From CAZADS01 sp964483985 (GTDB lineage Bacteria; Pseudomonadota; Alphaproteobacteria; Thalassobaculales; Thalassobaculaceae): a stretch of 60,722 bases of DNA. Location of the stretch: assembly GCA_964483985.1 (NCBI GenBank), contig CAZADS010000068.1:1-60722 (forward strand), in the 5' to 3' direction. The stretch's first letter is position 1. Every line of letters starts with the position of its first letter. The notes beneath the pieces are model-generated. The model saw only the letters and a list, made by a program, of their open reading frames with translations. It ran no database searches and was not told the DNA's origin. The position numbers were made by a program, and so were the translations under genes. Shown piece after piece: positions 1 to 8,405 of this stretch.

Positions 1-317
1 AAATGAGTGACAAAGTTAGGATATTCCTTGGTTACTATATTGATCACGATTCGCTCTTTCCTTGCATCGGCCTTTTGAGATTCCTGACTAGGACTATACT
101 TCTTTATATTCAAAGCATATTGGGATAGGTTTTGCTAGAAATCCGTTTGCTTAACATTTGAAATAATAGCGGTCTCTAATTATCAACATCGTTTCAAAAC
201 CTATATAGAATTTTCTAGTATTTAGCTCCGACTATACTCTTTACCTATACGAATCTCTTGCAGTAAGAATCTAAATGTCAATGACTTATCAGACAAAAAT
301 TAAAAAGGAAATACATA
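1..317. other. Gene-free left edge
   Basis: AT-rich stretch before the NIPSNAP gene. A 40-codon open frame from the ATG at position 4 has no visible ribosome-binding site and resembles nothing I recognise, so I do not call it. The last bases (about 303-310, AAAAGGAAA) are the ribosome-binding site of the next gene. I see no convincing promoter boxes, RNA gene or repeat here. Confidence 0.5.
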
Positions 318-953
318 ATGATATACGAATTCCGGACTTACACCACGCCCCCTGGACAAGCTCCTCTTCTCGCAAAATATTCAGCGGAAATAGGTCGGCC
401 GATCCGCGGAGATGATCATGGTAAGCTAGAAGGTTATTGGCTTACTGACATTGGACCTTTGAATCAGGTTATGCACCTATGGTCTTATGAGGATATGAAC
501 CATCGAATAGATGTGAAGGCCAAACTTGCTGTGAACGAGGCTTGGCGGAATGAATATTTGACAAAGGCGGGCCCATTGATCATCCGGCAGGATAATAGGA
601 TAATGACGGCTACAAAGGCGCTAAATCCACCTCAGTCTGAAGGGAATATTTATGAATATCGTTACTACAGATGCAAGGTGGGTAAGACAAAGCCTTTCGC
701 CGAAGCTCTAACCGCTGCTATGAGTGTTAGGGAAAGACACTCAAAGAATGTATGTATATGGATTACGGATACTGGCCAGCCCAATGAAGTTTCCCATCTC
801 TGGGCTTACAAAGATTTAAATCAACGGGCGGCAGTGCGAGCATCGGCGGGCGCTGATCCAGATTGGCAAAATTTCACTAAAAGTGGGCCGGATCGACTAG
901 AGGAAATGCATGCTTCTATTTTAACGCCTTGGACCCACTCTCCATTAAAATAA
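318..953 (+). CDS. NIPSNAP family protein with two tandem domains
   Basis: A 211-residue protein made of two copies of the NIPSNAP ferredoxin-like fold. Copy 1 spans about residues 1-97 and begins MIYEFRTYT. Copy 2 spans about 111-211 and begins GNIYEYRYYRCKVG. Both carry the family's H-L-W-(S/A)-Y segment (HLWSYEDMNHR and HLWAYKDLNQR). Bacterial NIPSNAP proteins are small cytosolic alpha/beta-barrel dimers, often found beside catabolic genes, and their biochemical role is not settled. A ribosome-binding site AAAAGGAAA lies about 8 nt before the ATG. The gene stands alone and is followed by a strong hairpin at 968-995. Family assignment is confident; substrate or function is not inferable. 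Confidence 0.88.
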   Translation: MIYEFRTYTTPPGQAPLLAKYSAEIGRPIRGDDHGKLEGYWLTDIGPLNQVMHLWSYEDMNHRIDVKAKLAVNEAWRNEYLTKAGPLIIRQDNRIMTATKALNPPQSEGNIYEYRYYRCKVGKTKPFAEALTAAMSVRERHSKNVCIWITDTGQPNEVSHLWAYKDLNQRAAVRASAGADPDWQNFTKSGPDRLEEMHASILTPWTHSPLK

Positions 954-967
954 ATATACGACCTGAC

Positions 968-995
968 CTAGGGTAATTGACGTTAATTACCCTAG
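968..995. terminator. Perfect 11-bp hairpin between convergent genes
   Basis: CTAGGGTAATT (968-978) is exactly complementary to AATTACCCTAG (985-995), with the 6-nt loop GACGTT. It lies 15 nt after the NIPSNAP stop and is followed by TCATTTTAAAT, so it can act as a rho-independent terminator for the rightward gene. The symmetry also permits use on the other strand. Confidence 0.7.
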
Positions 996-1016
996 TCATT
1001 TTAAATCTAATTTTAG

Positions 1017-1042
1017 CAGGCAGGGATAAGGATCACTGCCTG
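1017..1042 (-). terminator. Hairpin after the 2-hydroxyacid dehydrogenase gene
   Basis: CAGGCAG (1017-1023) pairs with CTGCCTG (1036-1042) across a 12-nt loop. On the minus strand it lies about 54 nt past the stop of the dehydrogenase gene and is followed by CTAAAATTAG, which is A/T-rich but not a clean U-tract. Probable terminator of the leftward gene. Confidence 0.5.
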
Positions 1043-1095
1043 ATTCATTCCAAAAATCATTCCAGTTTTTTGGATATTGGTCTTATCCTGCTTAA

Positions 1096-2124
1096 TCAAC
1101 GGCGTAATTTATTTTGGAAACCAGGCCTATTAGCAACTTCGGGGTTTACTAAATTATTGGGCAGCTCTCCATCTTTTATTGCCAATATTGCCTTCGTATT
1201 CACATCCCCCATAATAGAAAACAGTTGGTCCGACCAACCAATGGCATGTGGAGCCAAGATTACATTATTAAGTTTTAAAATAGGATCATCCGCGGGAGCG
1301 GGTTCGGGATCAAAAACATCGATTGCAGCCCCTGCTAAACGGCCTTCAACTAGTGCCCTATATAGCGCGTTTTGATTGATAATTGGTCCGCGAGCAGTAT
1401 TAACGACAAAAGCTGTTGGCTTCATTTTTTTCAAATTCTCTTCCGAGCCAATTCCTCTAGTTTCATCGTTTAATGGGCAGTTAAAAGATAGGAAATCTGC
1501 TTCCCGAAAGGCGGTATTTAAATCGACCAGGGTTACCCCTAATTCTTCAACTGTTTTCTGGCTCAGATAAGGGTCGTAGGCAATGATCCTCATATCAAAT
1601 GCTTTAATTAATTTCACGACTTCTTGACCAATATTACCTAAACCGATTATTGAGAGTGTTTTATGGGTAAGTCCGGTCCCAAAAAAATCCAATCGGGCGG
1701 GCCAACCCAATGGCCCAGTCCTAGTCACGCGGTCTTTCTCTAAAAGCCGATGGGCAAGAGCTAGTATCATCAAAACCACAGAACTTGCCATCGGACGTTC
1801 AACGGCTTCTGGCGTGATTGTTAATGCAACATTTTGTTCTGTGCATTCGTCAACATCTATTTGATCAAAGCCGACTCCCATGCGGGCAATTAATTTTAAG
1901 CGGTCGTCGTTTCTAAACATTGACGCAGTGACTTTTTCCCCCATGAGAATTATCGCATCGTAGCCGGCAATTTGGTCTTGGGTAAGAATATTTCCATTAG
2001 AGAGTTGCTCAACATCTAAATCGGTTAACCGTTTTAGTTGACCCCAGTCGCAACTAGGGAATGTAGGTTTTCCATCTGCTCGGGTAAACATAGCACTTAA
2101 TCCTACACGAAATTTGGTCATCAA
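1096..2124 (-). CDS. D-isomer-specific 2-hydroxyacid dehydrogenase
   Basis: A 342-residue NAD(P)-dependent dehydrogenase of the phosphoglycerate / hydroxypyruvate dehydrogenase superfamily. The Rossmann motif GLGNIG is at residues 161-166. The three catalytic residues are visible: Arg245 in NTARG, Glu274 in DPEP and His293 in APHAIG. The N-terminal substrate domain contains RMGVGFDQIDV (about 81-91). A ribosome-binding site ACGGAG precedes the ATG at 2124; a second ATG follows directly. The protein is too short for a SerA with a C-terminal ACT domain, so it more likely acts on glyoxylate, hydroxypyruvate or another 2-keto acid. It is convergent with the NIPSNAP gene. Substrate is unknown. Confidence 0.9.
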   Translation of the reverse strand: MMTKFRVGLSAMFTRADGKPTFPSCDWGQLKRLTDLDVEQLSNGNILTQDQIAGYDAIILMGEKVTASMFRNDDRLKLIARMGVGFDQIDVDECTEQNVALTITPEAVERPMASSVVLMILALAHRLLEKDRVTRTGPLGWPARLDFFGTGLTHKTLSIIGLGNIGQEVVKLIKAFDMRIIAYDPYLSQKTVEELGVTLVDLNTAFREADFLSFNCPLNDETRGIGSEENLKKMKPTAFVVNTARGPIINQNALYRALVEGRLAGAAIDVFDPEPAPADDPILKLNNVILAPHAIGWSDQLFSIMGDVNTKAILAIKDGELPNNLVNPEVANRPGFQNKLRR

Positions 2125-2184
2125 TTGTCTCCGTTACAAATTCGTGATCTAGTTAAACATTGTGTCCGAACGAAAGTAGCAGTT

Positions 2185-3039
2185 TTAATTATCAAATCCC
2201 AACATGGTTCGAATATTAGAGGAAGTTGTTCCGGCGGTTCGTAATGCTTGTAACGATGTTGAGTGATCCCGCTTTGCAAGTCGTTGTCCTCGATCGTCTT
2301 TTATGACCGGATGATGAAGATAATCGGGCGCTGGAAGTTCTAACAGCGCTTGCAAAAGGCGATGTAAATGGCTCACTAGGAATAAATCTTCGGCTCTGGT
2401 GACTAATGAAACACCTTGCTGGGCATCATCTACCGTTACAGCAATATGATAGCTCGTTGGGAGATCTTTTCTTGCTATGACTACGTCGCCAAAAATTTCG
2501 GGTTTAGCATGTTGAGTACCTTTATTAATATCATTCCAAAAGAGAGGTCCGGCTAATTTTATTGCACGAGCCATCTTAAGCCGGAGAACATGAGGTTCTC
2601 CTGCTTCAAAGCGCCGTTTGCGCTCCTTTTCACTCATAAGCCTAAAGGTATTGGTTACTGGTTGGGGAATTAAATTGGGATTTTGTGACGTATGTGGTGC
2701 GGTTAAATTGGACGTTAATTCTTTGCGAGATAGAAAGCAGGGATAAAGAAGTTTTAAGTCATCGAGAAAGTCGATTGCTTGTGCGTATGAATCCATATTA
2801 TCTGATTGTCGCCTTACCGGTTCTTGCCAAGTTACACCAAGCCATTCTAAGTCTGTTTTAATAGCGTCTTCGAACTCATTTTTGCAGCGCTGCGTGTCTA
2901 TATTTTCCATTCGTAAAAGAAAAGTCCCATTGTGTTTTTTCGCCTCCAATTCAGCAAACATTGCAGAGTAGGCGTGGCCAAGATGCAGCAATCCCGTCGG
3001 ACTCGGTGCAAAACGGGTGATCACGTTGGACTTAATCAT
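2185..3039 (-). CDS. gluQ: Glutamyl-Q tRNA(Asp) synthetase
   Basis: A 284-residue paralogue of the GluRS catalytic domain without the anticodon-binding domain, the hallmark of GluQ (YadB). These enzymes attach glutamate to the queuosine at position 34 of tRNA-Asp. The N-terminus RFAPSPTGLLHLGHAYSA carries the class I HIGH-type motif (HLGH, residues 19-22). The KMSKS counterpart is RLAKRDHS near residue 255, and the mid-protein segment VTRAEDLFLVSHLHRLLQALL is typical of the family. Length matches GluQ rather than GltX (about 470). No strong ribosome-binding site is seen. It diverges from the carboxylesterase gene across about 130 bp that must hold both promoters. Confidence 0.9.
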   Translation of the reverse strand: MIKSNVITRFAPSPTGLLHLGHAYSAMFAELEAKKHNGTFLLRMENIDTQRCKNEFEDAIKTDLEWLGVTWQEPVRRQSDNMDSYAQAIDFLDDLKLLYPCFLSRKELTSNLTAPHTSQNPNLIPQPVTNTFRLMSEKERKRRFEAGEPHVLRLKMARAIKLAGPLFWNDINKGTQHAKPEIFGDVVIARKDLPTSYHIAVTVDDAQQGVSLVTRAEDLFLVSHLHRLLQALLELPAPDYLHHPVIKDDRGQRLAKRDHSTSLQALRTAGTTSSNIRTMLGFDN

Positions 3040-3172
3040 GTTATGTAAAATCTTTGAGCGCTTGACGAGGAGCAGGTGTCTTAGGCAAGTTACGGGAGCT
3101 TAAATTCTCAAGCCTAATTTTCATAGTCTAAGATTCGAAATAGTTGTATTCAAACTAAAACGGAGTATTCCC

Positions 3173-3826
3173 ATGATGGATATCGATGGACCTCGTCATG
3201 CTCCATCTGGAGGTGATTCGATTTATGCTCAAGTTATTTTGCTGCATGGATATGGTGCAGATGGGAATGATTTAATAAGTTTAGCTCCTCATTGGGCAAA
3301 AGAATTGCCTAATGTTGGGTTTGTATCTCCACATGCCCCATTCCCATGTGAAATGTCTCCATTCGGACGTCAATGGTTTAGTCTTGGGGACCGCTCGCCT
3401 GATTCAATATTAGCTGGGACAAAGATGGCAGCCCAGATTATAGATAGTTTTATAGATGACGAATTGAGCCGCCATAATCTAGAACCCGAAAGATTAGCCC
3501 TAGTAGGGTTTAGTCAAGGAACGATGATGTCGTTATTTGTTGGCCCACGTAGAAAACGACAACTTGCTGGGATAGTTGGATATTCTGGGCGATTGATCGC
3601 TCCGGAGCTTTTAACGCTAGAGATACAATCATATCCACCTGTAACATTGATACATGGCTCGGCCGACGAAATGGTCGCGGTTTCTTCTTTGGATGAGGCT
3701 GTTAAGGGACTAAAAATGGCTGGTATAGTTAGTTCATCTGAGGTTCGGCCAGGACTTGGTCATTCGATAGATGAAAAGGGATTAGAGATAGGGTTAAGCT
3801 TCCTGAAACAGATATTTGACATCTGA
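3173..3826 (+). CDS. Alpha/beta hydrolase, phospholipase/carboxylesterase family
   Basis: A 217-residue serine hydrolase of the short carboxylesterase / acyl-protein thioesterase type. The opening strand and oxyanion region is ILLHGYGADGNDL (22-34). The nucleophile elbow GFSQG puts the catalytic serine at 114. Asp165 (HGSADEMV) and His197 (GLGHSID) complete the triad. PFGRQWFSL is the segment shared with bacterial EstB-like enzymes. There is no signal peptide, so it is cytosolic. The ribosome-binding site CGGAG lies 8 nt before ATG 3173, and a second ATG follows immediately. Natural substrate is unknown. Confidence 0.88.
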   Translation: MMDIDGPRHAPSGGDSIYAQVILLHGYGADGNDLISLAPHWAKELPNVGFVSPHAPFPCEMSPFGRQWFSLGDRSPDSILAGTKMAAQIIDSFIDDELSRHNLEPERLALVGFSQGTMMSLFVGPRRKRQLAGIVGYSGRLIAPELLTLEIQSYPPVTLIHGSADEMVAVSSLDEAVKGLKMAGIVSSSEVRPGLGHSIDEKGLEIGLSFLKQIFDI

Positions 3827-4040
3827 CCTTTTAAAAACAATCTTTTCACGACATTTTTAGGGTCCTGAAACGATTTCTGGGTGCGCCTGTTGTGTTGAGA
3901 ATTGTTCATTTTAAATATGGCTTCTGGTAAAACTTGTAGAAATGTAATGATTATATTCAATATCTGGTGTTGATGAAATGTTTTGGCTTCAGTACATTAA
4001 TTTTCAGCTACTTCTAGTATCTCAGGAGGAGTATTAATTC

Positions 4041-4619
4041 GTGTCGATGGCGGAAAACTCGCCAGCGCTGGTATTGAACGCTGATTTTAGGCCGTTAAGC
4101 TATTTTCCATTATCGTTGTGGTCGTGGCAAGAATCTGTAAAGGCTGTTTTTTTAAAGAGGGTTAACATTCTATCAGAATATGAACAGAAAGTTCGCTCGC
4201 CTAGCGTAGAGATTCGTTTGCCAAGCGTTATAGCTCTTAAGGAATTCATTCCGCAGACACGCAGACCAGCTTTTACTAGGTTCAACGTCTTTTTAAGGGA
4301 TCGATTTTCTTGCCAGTACTGTGATGGTAAGTTACCAATTCACGAATTAACTTTTGACCATTTAACGCCACGCTCAAGAGGAGGAACGACAAGTTGGGAA
4401 AATGTAGTCACTGCTTGTGGTCGATGTAATTTTCGAAAAGGAAACCGCTTGCCCAAAGCGGCGCAGATGCATCCTCGTAATCAACCTCGGTGCCCTACAA
4501 CCTACGAATTGCAACAAAATGGGCGGGCATTTGCTCCTAATTATCTCCATGAAAGCTGGCGAGATTTTTTATATTGGGATAGTGAATTAGAGGTGGATGC
4601 ATTAGAGGTTAAAGATTAG
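4041..4619 (+). CDS. HNH endonuclease family protein
   Basis: A 192-residue protein with a C-terminal-half HNH domain. A CxxC pair (CQYC, about 94-97) is followed by LTFDHLTPRSRGG, which supplies the catalytic histidine, then ENVVTACGRCNFRKGNR with the asparagine and the second CxxC pair. The N-terminal ~85 residues (LNADFRPLSYFPLSLWSWQE) are the conserved extension of a widely distributed proteobacterial HNH family whose role is not established. The ribosome-binding site CAGGAGGA (4022-4029) supports the GTG start at 4041; an in-frame ATG at 4047 is possible but too distant. There are no phage or restriction neighbours, so I read it as a stable chromosomal gene. Confidence 0.88.
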   Translation: MSMAENSPALVLNADFRPLSYFPLSLWSWQESVKAVFLKRVNILSEYEQKVRSPSVEIRLPSVIALKEFIPQTRRPAFTRFNVFLRDRFSCQYCDGKLPIHELTFDHLTPRSRGGTTSWENVVTACGRCNFRKGNRLPKAAQMHPRNQPRCPTTYELQQNGRAFAPNYLHESWRDFLYWDSELEVDALEVKD

Positions 4620-4629
4620 CTGCAATTTG

Positions 4630-5184
4630 CTAGAAACGTTCGGAAAGCCAAATAGCGCTCCGAGTTGCTGATTGGACTGCGCGGTGGAGGATAGAAAACC
4701 CAAGTGTTTTTTGACCTGCTTGTTTTGCTGCTGTATCCCGGTGTTCTAACTCTTCCTTTCTAAAAGTCGCAATAGTTGTGCGGAGTTTTGTTTCATCATC
4801 GCCAAGTTGACGGGTTTGTCGCGAGTAATGCTCGTCAATGACTTCTTCTACAGCTACGGTGCAAGCCATAGCAGCTCTAGCACCTAAAAGGGCGGTTCCT
4901 GCGCCTAAAGCAAAACCTGCTACATTCCATAAAGGAAAAAATATCGTGGGGCGAACTTTGCGTTCGTTAATTAAAAGTTCAAAAGTGGCTAAATGCCGAT
5001 CTTCTTGAGCCTTCATATGGCGAATATGTTCTGCGTTAGGGGTTCTTCCCAAAACAGCAAGTTGACCCTGATATATTCTCTGAGCACCGAATTCTCCCGC
5101 ATGATTAACACGTATGATCCGCTCAATTATTTCTTTTTGTGTCGGATCTCCGGGAAGTCGACGTTTTTTTACAGTTTTATTCAT
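4630..5184 (-). CDS. coq7: Demethoxyubiquinone hydroxylase, Coq7 family
   Basis: A 184-residue di-iron monooxygenase that performs the last ring hydroxylation in ubiquinone synthesis. The ferritin-like four-helix bundle supplies two E-(x)n-ExxH iron sites: NHAGEFGA early, KAQEDRHL, then VEEVIDEHY and KEELEHRD near the C-terminus. The central hydrophobic segment FPLWNVAGFALGAGTALLG is the membrane-associating region seen in the family. I prefer ATG 5184 (MNKTVKK), 8 nt inside the end of dsbB; an upstream ATG at 5196 would add four residues. It is translationally coupled to dsbB in a leftward run. It indicates a ubiquinone-using aerobe. Confidence 0.92.
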   Translation of the reverse strand: MNKTVKKRRLPGDPTQKEIIERIIRVNHAGEFGAQRIYQGQLAVLGRTPNAEHIRHMKAQEDRHLATFELLINERKVRPTIFFPLWNVAGFALGAGTALLGARAAMACTVAVEEVIDEHYSRQTRQLGDDETKLRTTIATFRKEELEHRDTAAKQAGQKTLGFSILHRAVQSATRSAIWLSERF

Positions 5185-5698
5185 TTTTAGTTCCATATTT
5201 TATAAACCGATAAGCCCTTAAGACCGAAAAACCCCCTGCGGCTATCGATATTATGGCGTTGTATCCTGCCAATGAAAGTCCAAATAAAGACCAAGAGACT
5301 TCGTCGCATCGTGTAATGGGTATTTTTAAAAGTTGGGAACGGAGTGCCTCTATCGATGTACCCTTTAGTTCGGCACCGCATCCGGTGGTCCCTTGCCACC
5401 AGTGGTGTTCTACTCCAACATGAAAACTTGCTATTCCGGCTCCTATGAAAAATAACAATGCAGAGATTCCCGTTATAATAGCTGCTGGCTTTTCCTTTTT
5501 TACAAACAGAATACCGATAATGCATAAACCGATTATAATCATGTGTGGAAATCTTTGATATATGCATAGAGCACACGGTTTAATGCCGCCGAAAAACTCA
5601 AATAAGTAAGCTATGCCTAGAGCAAGGAAAGAAATTAAAAACAGAACAAAGGCAGTCATGCGGTGTGATCGATTGCTGAGGACGTTTATTAGCATCAT
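5177..5698 (-). CDS. dsbB: DsbB-like disulfide bond formation protein
   Basis: A 173-residue inner-membrane protein with four predicted transmembrane segments. DsbB reoxidises DsbA and passes the electrons to quinone. The first redox pair CALC lies in the first periplasmic loop (GGIKPCALCIYQRFPH). The second loop holds one cysteine in GTTGCGAE and one in PITRCDEVS, corresponding to the second DsbB pair. I take the start at ATG 5698, which overlaps the TGA of the upstream membrane-protein gene; a TTG at 5704 would add two codons. The neighbouring coq7 supplies quinone chemistry, a sensible but unproven link. A different dsbA-family gene lies at 18.6 kb. Confidence 0.88.
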   Translation of the reverse strand: MMLINVLSNRSHRMTAFVLFLISFLALGIAYLFEFFGGIKPCALCIYQRFPHMIIIGLCIIGILFVKKEKPAAIITGISALLFFIGAGIASFHVGVEHHWWQGTTGCGAELKGTSIEALRSQLLKIPITRCDEVSWSLFGLSLAGYNAIISIAAGGFSVLRAYRFIKYGTKNE

Positions 5699-6279
5699 AA
5701 CCAATATTTGATAACAATTACGCTACTGATCAAGAGTATGAAGATAAGAATGGTTAAAGCACTAATATAACGATCTAAAGTCGCTTGTATGATGGGACCG
5801 AACCACGATAGAATACCTGCGAGAAGGAAGAATCTCAGTCCTCGACCTCCAATGGATGCGGTTATAAATAGAAGTAAATCTAAGTTTGATAAACCGCTAG
5901 CAATAGTAATCATTTTGTACGGGAATGGCGTTAATCCTGCGCCAAATACGATCCATCCACCCCATTCATTGTAAAGTGCGGAAAAATCGTGAATTTCATC
6001 GGATAGGTTATAGAAATCAACTAAGATAACACCCAGTGTATCATATAGGAACATTCCTATTAGGTAGCCAAAAACACCTCCAGCTACAGAGGCTAAAGTG
6101 CAAACGCTGGCAATTCGAAACCAATGTTTAGGTTTGGCTAATACCATTGGCACTAATATTACGTCGGGTGGGATTGGGAATATCGAACTTTCTATAAAAG
6201 CTATAAAAGTCAACCACCATATGGCCATTCGGTGCGCGGCCGCGGATAAGACACTTCTGTATATCGTTTGAAACATCAT
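5695..6279 (-). CDS. YqaA/DedA-type membrane protein (VTT domain)
   Basis: A 194-residue integral membrane protein with about five hydrophobic segments. It shows signatures of the SNARE-associated/VTT superfamily: FIESSIFPIPPDVILVPMVLA near the N-terminus, a G-rich helix (ASVAGGVFGYLIGMFLYD), and FGAGLTPFPYKMITIASGLS in mid-protein. DedA-family proteins have been linked to lipid-carrier flipping and membrane homeostasis; the YqaA branch is less studied. The stop overlaps the dsbB start (ATGATG), indicating cotranscription. No clear ribosome-binding site precedes the paired ATG codons at 6279/6276. Confidence 0.82.
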   Translation of the reverse strand: MMFQTIYRSVLSAAAHRMAIWWLTFIAFIESSIFPIPPDVILVPMVLAKPKHWFRIASVCTLASVAGGVFGYLIGMFLYDTLGVILVDFYNLSDEIHDFSALYNEWGGWIVFGAGLTPFPYKMITIASGLSNLDLLLFITASIGGRGLRFFLLAGILSWFGPIIQATLDRYISALTILIFILLISSVIVIKYWL

Positions 6280-6608
6280 TAGCCGATGATCTGATCTTAA
6301 AACCGTTTTATCTGTGGGTTGACTTCAGAGCAAATAGGGGGACTTTCATTTAAAAATTGTAAGATTCGTCCTTTGACTATATCGTCTTGGACTTCAATGA
6401 AATAGTAGAAAGGAGTATCTTGGCCATTGAAAGAGAATTTTTATTAAAGCATTTACCAACATAACGTGACCAATTAGTTTATAATAACCACTTTCGGAGA
6501 TTGATGCATCGCAAAGGCGACGCTATGCTCAGAGGAGGCAAAGTCGGCGAAGTAAAGATCGACCGAGTTTTAGTTACAGTAGTTTTATCACAGGGAAGGA
6601 ATGAATTT
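6280..6608. promoter_or_regulatory. Divergent control region of dctP and the yqaA-dsbB-coq7 run
   Basis: About 330 bp with no gene that I support. The frame upstream of dctP stays open to 6501, but the added residues (MMHRKGDAML...) precede a complete signal peptide and lack a ribosome-binding site. Promoters for both directions must lie here. I could not identify convincing sigma-70 or sigma-54 boxes. The dctP ribosome-binding site GGAAGGA is at 6595-6601. Confidence 0.5.
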
Positions 6609-7658
6609 ATGCGCAAGACCCTTATCGCATTGAGCGTGATAGGCTTTGGTGTAGCTGGCTTGACTGAAGTTAGCATGCCGACGGCAGCTGGCGCTCAAGA
6701 AGTAAAAGGCCCCAAGGTAACGTGGAGAATGTCTCTTTGGGGAAAACGCCGAGCGTTTACGGAGGCGCCTGAATATGCGTCAAAAATAGTTAAAGAAAAA
6801 ACAGGCGGCAATTTCAATATCAAGTTGTACTATGGTCAGCAACTATCCAAAAGTAAGGAAAATTTGGATGGTATTTCTGTAGGCGCTTTTGAAATGGCTT
6901 CGTTCTGCGCGGCTTATCACCCGGGAAAAAATGCGCCACTAAATGTTCTTGATTTGCCATTTTTACCCATTCCAAACTATGATACGCAAATCAAGGTTCA
7001 TAATGCCATATATACGCATCCGTCGGCTGCCAAGGCTTTGGCGAAATGGAATGCAAAAATTTACATGTCTATGATGTTGCCGCAATACGAATATATGGGT
7101 AGAGGAAAGCCTCCAAGAAAGGTAGCCGATTTTAAAGGTATGCGTTTACGCGCACTTGGTGGAATGGGGCGATCTGCAAAAGCGATTGGAGCTATTCCAA
7201 CCACTATGCCAGCCTCGGAAACATATACGGCGTTGCAACGTGGTACGGTGGATGCCATCGGCTTCCCATTCACTTACACATTCTCGGCTTATAAACTTGA
7301 TGAAATCTCAACATGGTATACGTCAAACATGTCATTGGGTTCTGTTAACTGCCCAATCGTTTTCAATGTAGACGCGTATAATGCTCTTCCGGATCAATAC
7401 AAGAAATTATTAGCCGATGTGAAGGCAGGCGCTTATGCGGCACAGGTCGCTGCTTATAATGCTAAGGATAAGGTTAATATCAAAAAGTGGCGGGAGAATC
7501 CAAAACTTGAAGAAATTAAAATTCCTGAAAATGAAATGGCTGAATTCCGTAAGATGGCTGGTATGCCACTATGGAAACAGTGGGTCAAAGAAAACGAAGG
7601 CAAAATTCCAGCTCAAGAATTGCTGGATCTAGTTCTAAAAACAGCCAAGGGCGGCTGA
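6609..7658 (+). CDS. dctP: TRAP transporter substrate-binding protein, DctP type
   Basis: A 349-residue periplasmic solute-binding protein. The start at ATG 6609 is chosen because GGAAGGA lies just upstream and the new N-terminus MRKTLIALSVIGFG is a standard Sec signal peptide ending near AAGAQEV (about residue 32). The mature part shows the DctP fold: YYGQQLSKSKENLDGISVGAFEM, then FKGMRLRALGGMGRSAKAIGAIPTTMPASETYTALQRGTVDAIGFP, which contains the arginine that usually contacts a carboxylate. It binds the ligand for the DctQM permease encoded next. Ligand is probably an organic acid, by family precedent only. A strong hairpin separates it from dctQ. Confidence 0.92.
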   Translation: MRKTLIALSVIGFGVAGLTEVSMPTAAGAQEVKGPKVTWRMSLWGKRRAFTEAPEYASKIVKEKTGGNFNIKLYYGQQLSKSKENLDGISVGAFEMASFCAAYHPGKNAPLNVLDLPFLPIPNYDTQIKVHNAIYTHPSAAKALAKWNAKIYMSMMLPQYEYMGRGKPPRKVADFKGMRLRALGGMGRSAKAIGAIPTTMPASETYTALQRGTVDAIGFPFTYTFSAYKLDEISTWYTSNMSLGSVNCPIVFNVDAYNALPDQYKKLLADVKAGAYAAQVAAYNAKDKVNIKKWRENPKLEEIKIPENEMAEFRKMAGMPLWKQWVKENEGKIPAQELLDLVLKTAKGG

Positions 7659-7679
7659 TCTTTCATAAAGCTTTCGAAA

Positions 7680-7714
7680 ATAAGGTCGCCAGACGTAAAA
7701 TCTGGCGACCTTAT
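7680..7714 (+). terminator. Strong hairpin between dctP and dctQ
   Basis: A perfect 14-bp stem: ATAAGGTCGCCAGA (7680-7693) pairs with TCTGGCGACCTTAT (7701-7714) around the loop CGTAAAA. It sits 21 nt after the dctP stop and 31 nt before the dctQ start, and is followed by GATTTGATTAAAT rather than a pure U-run. It probably acts as a leaky terminator or 3'-end stabiliser, giving more binding protein than permease. Confidence 0.75.
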
Positions 7715-7745
7715 GATTTGATTAAATGATGATTGGCAAAGTGCG

Positions 7746-8405
7746 ATGGCGAGTACAGATCATTCAGAGCGATCGTTTGCGGCGCGGTCTTTGGCCGTCG
7801 CGGACGCACAGCTTTTTAGGCTAGAGACTTTTTTTAATTTAACGTCGGCAATCCTGATTCTGTTTTTAATGCTGTTGGCTGTCGTGCAAGTTGTTGGGCG
7901 TAAGTTTTTTAATTTCCCATTTCCTGGTTATGTGGATTGGGTGGAATTTGCGATGGCGATTTTTTGTTTTCTAAGTATTGCTTACACGCAAAAACTTGGG
8001 GGCCACGTCCGGATGGAGTTCTTTATTGGTCGTTTTTCTGGCCGGCTATTATGGTTTCTTGAGGTCATTGGCACGCTGGTGGCTATGTTTATCATCGTGA
8101 TCCTCGCGTGGTATGGATACGAACATTTTGTTCGAGCGTGGGTAATTGGAGATTCTTCAATTGATATTGAACTCCCTATTTGGCCAGGGAAACTTATAGT
8201 CGTTATAGCTTTTATTAGCTTAGAACTGCGCTTACTTGTTCAACTTTTTGGTTTCATTAGACTGTTTGCATATCCAAATGCGGCGCCTATTGGTGTGCCT
8301 ATTATAGAGACGGTGGATGAGCAAGCCCAACACGAGATAGATACTGGGTTAGCCGGGGAAACTGAAAAAGTGGATCTTATTGGACGTGCAGGGGGCAAAT
8401 CATGA
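7746..8405 (+). CDS. dctQ: TRAP transporter small permease subunit, DctQ type
   Basis: A 219-residue membrane protein with four hydrophobic segments (about residues 30-52, 64-84, 101-125, 145-170). The DctQ signature VVQVVGRKFFNFPFPGYVDWVEFAMAIFCFLSIAYTQKLGGHVRMEFF includes the conserved helix-loop that contacts the large subunit. DctQ stabilises DctM in tripartite, ion-driven uptake systems. The acidic C-terminal tail (about 190-219) is longer than usual. The stop overlaps the dctM start by 4 nt (ATGA), so the two are translationally coupled. Confidence 0.9.
   Translation: MASTDHSERSFAARSLAVADAQLFRLETFFNLTSAILILFLMLLAVVQVVGRKFFNFPFPGYVDWVEFAMAIFCFLSIAYTQKLGGHVRMEFFIGRFSGRLLWFLEVIGTLVAMFIIVILAWYGYEHFVRAWVIGDSSIDIELPIWPGKLIVVIAFISLELRLLVQLFGFIRLFAYPNAAPIGVPIIETVDEQAQHEIDTGLAGETEKVDLIGRAGGKS

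Noticed and set aside
977..1570. Plus-strand frames of 132 and 64 codons opposite the 2-hydroxyacid dehydrogenase gene
   Set aside because: They are antisense shadows: the minus strand encodes a complete enzyme with all catalytic motifs, and these frames lack ribosome-binding sites and recognisable domains.
5187..5576. 129-codon minus-strand frame inside dsbB
   Set aside because: Alternative frame of dsbB, which shows the redox cysteine pairs and membrane helices in its own frame.
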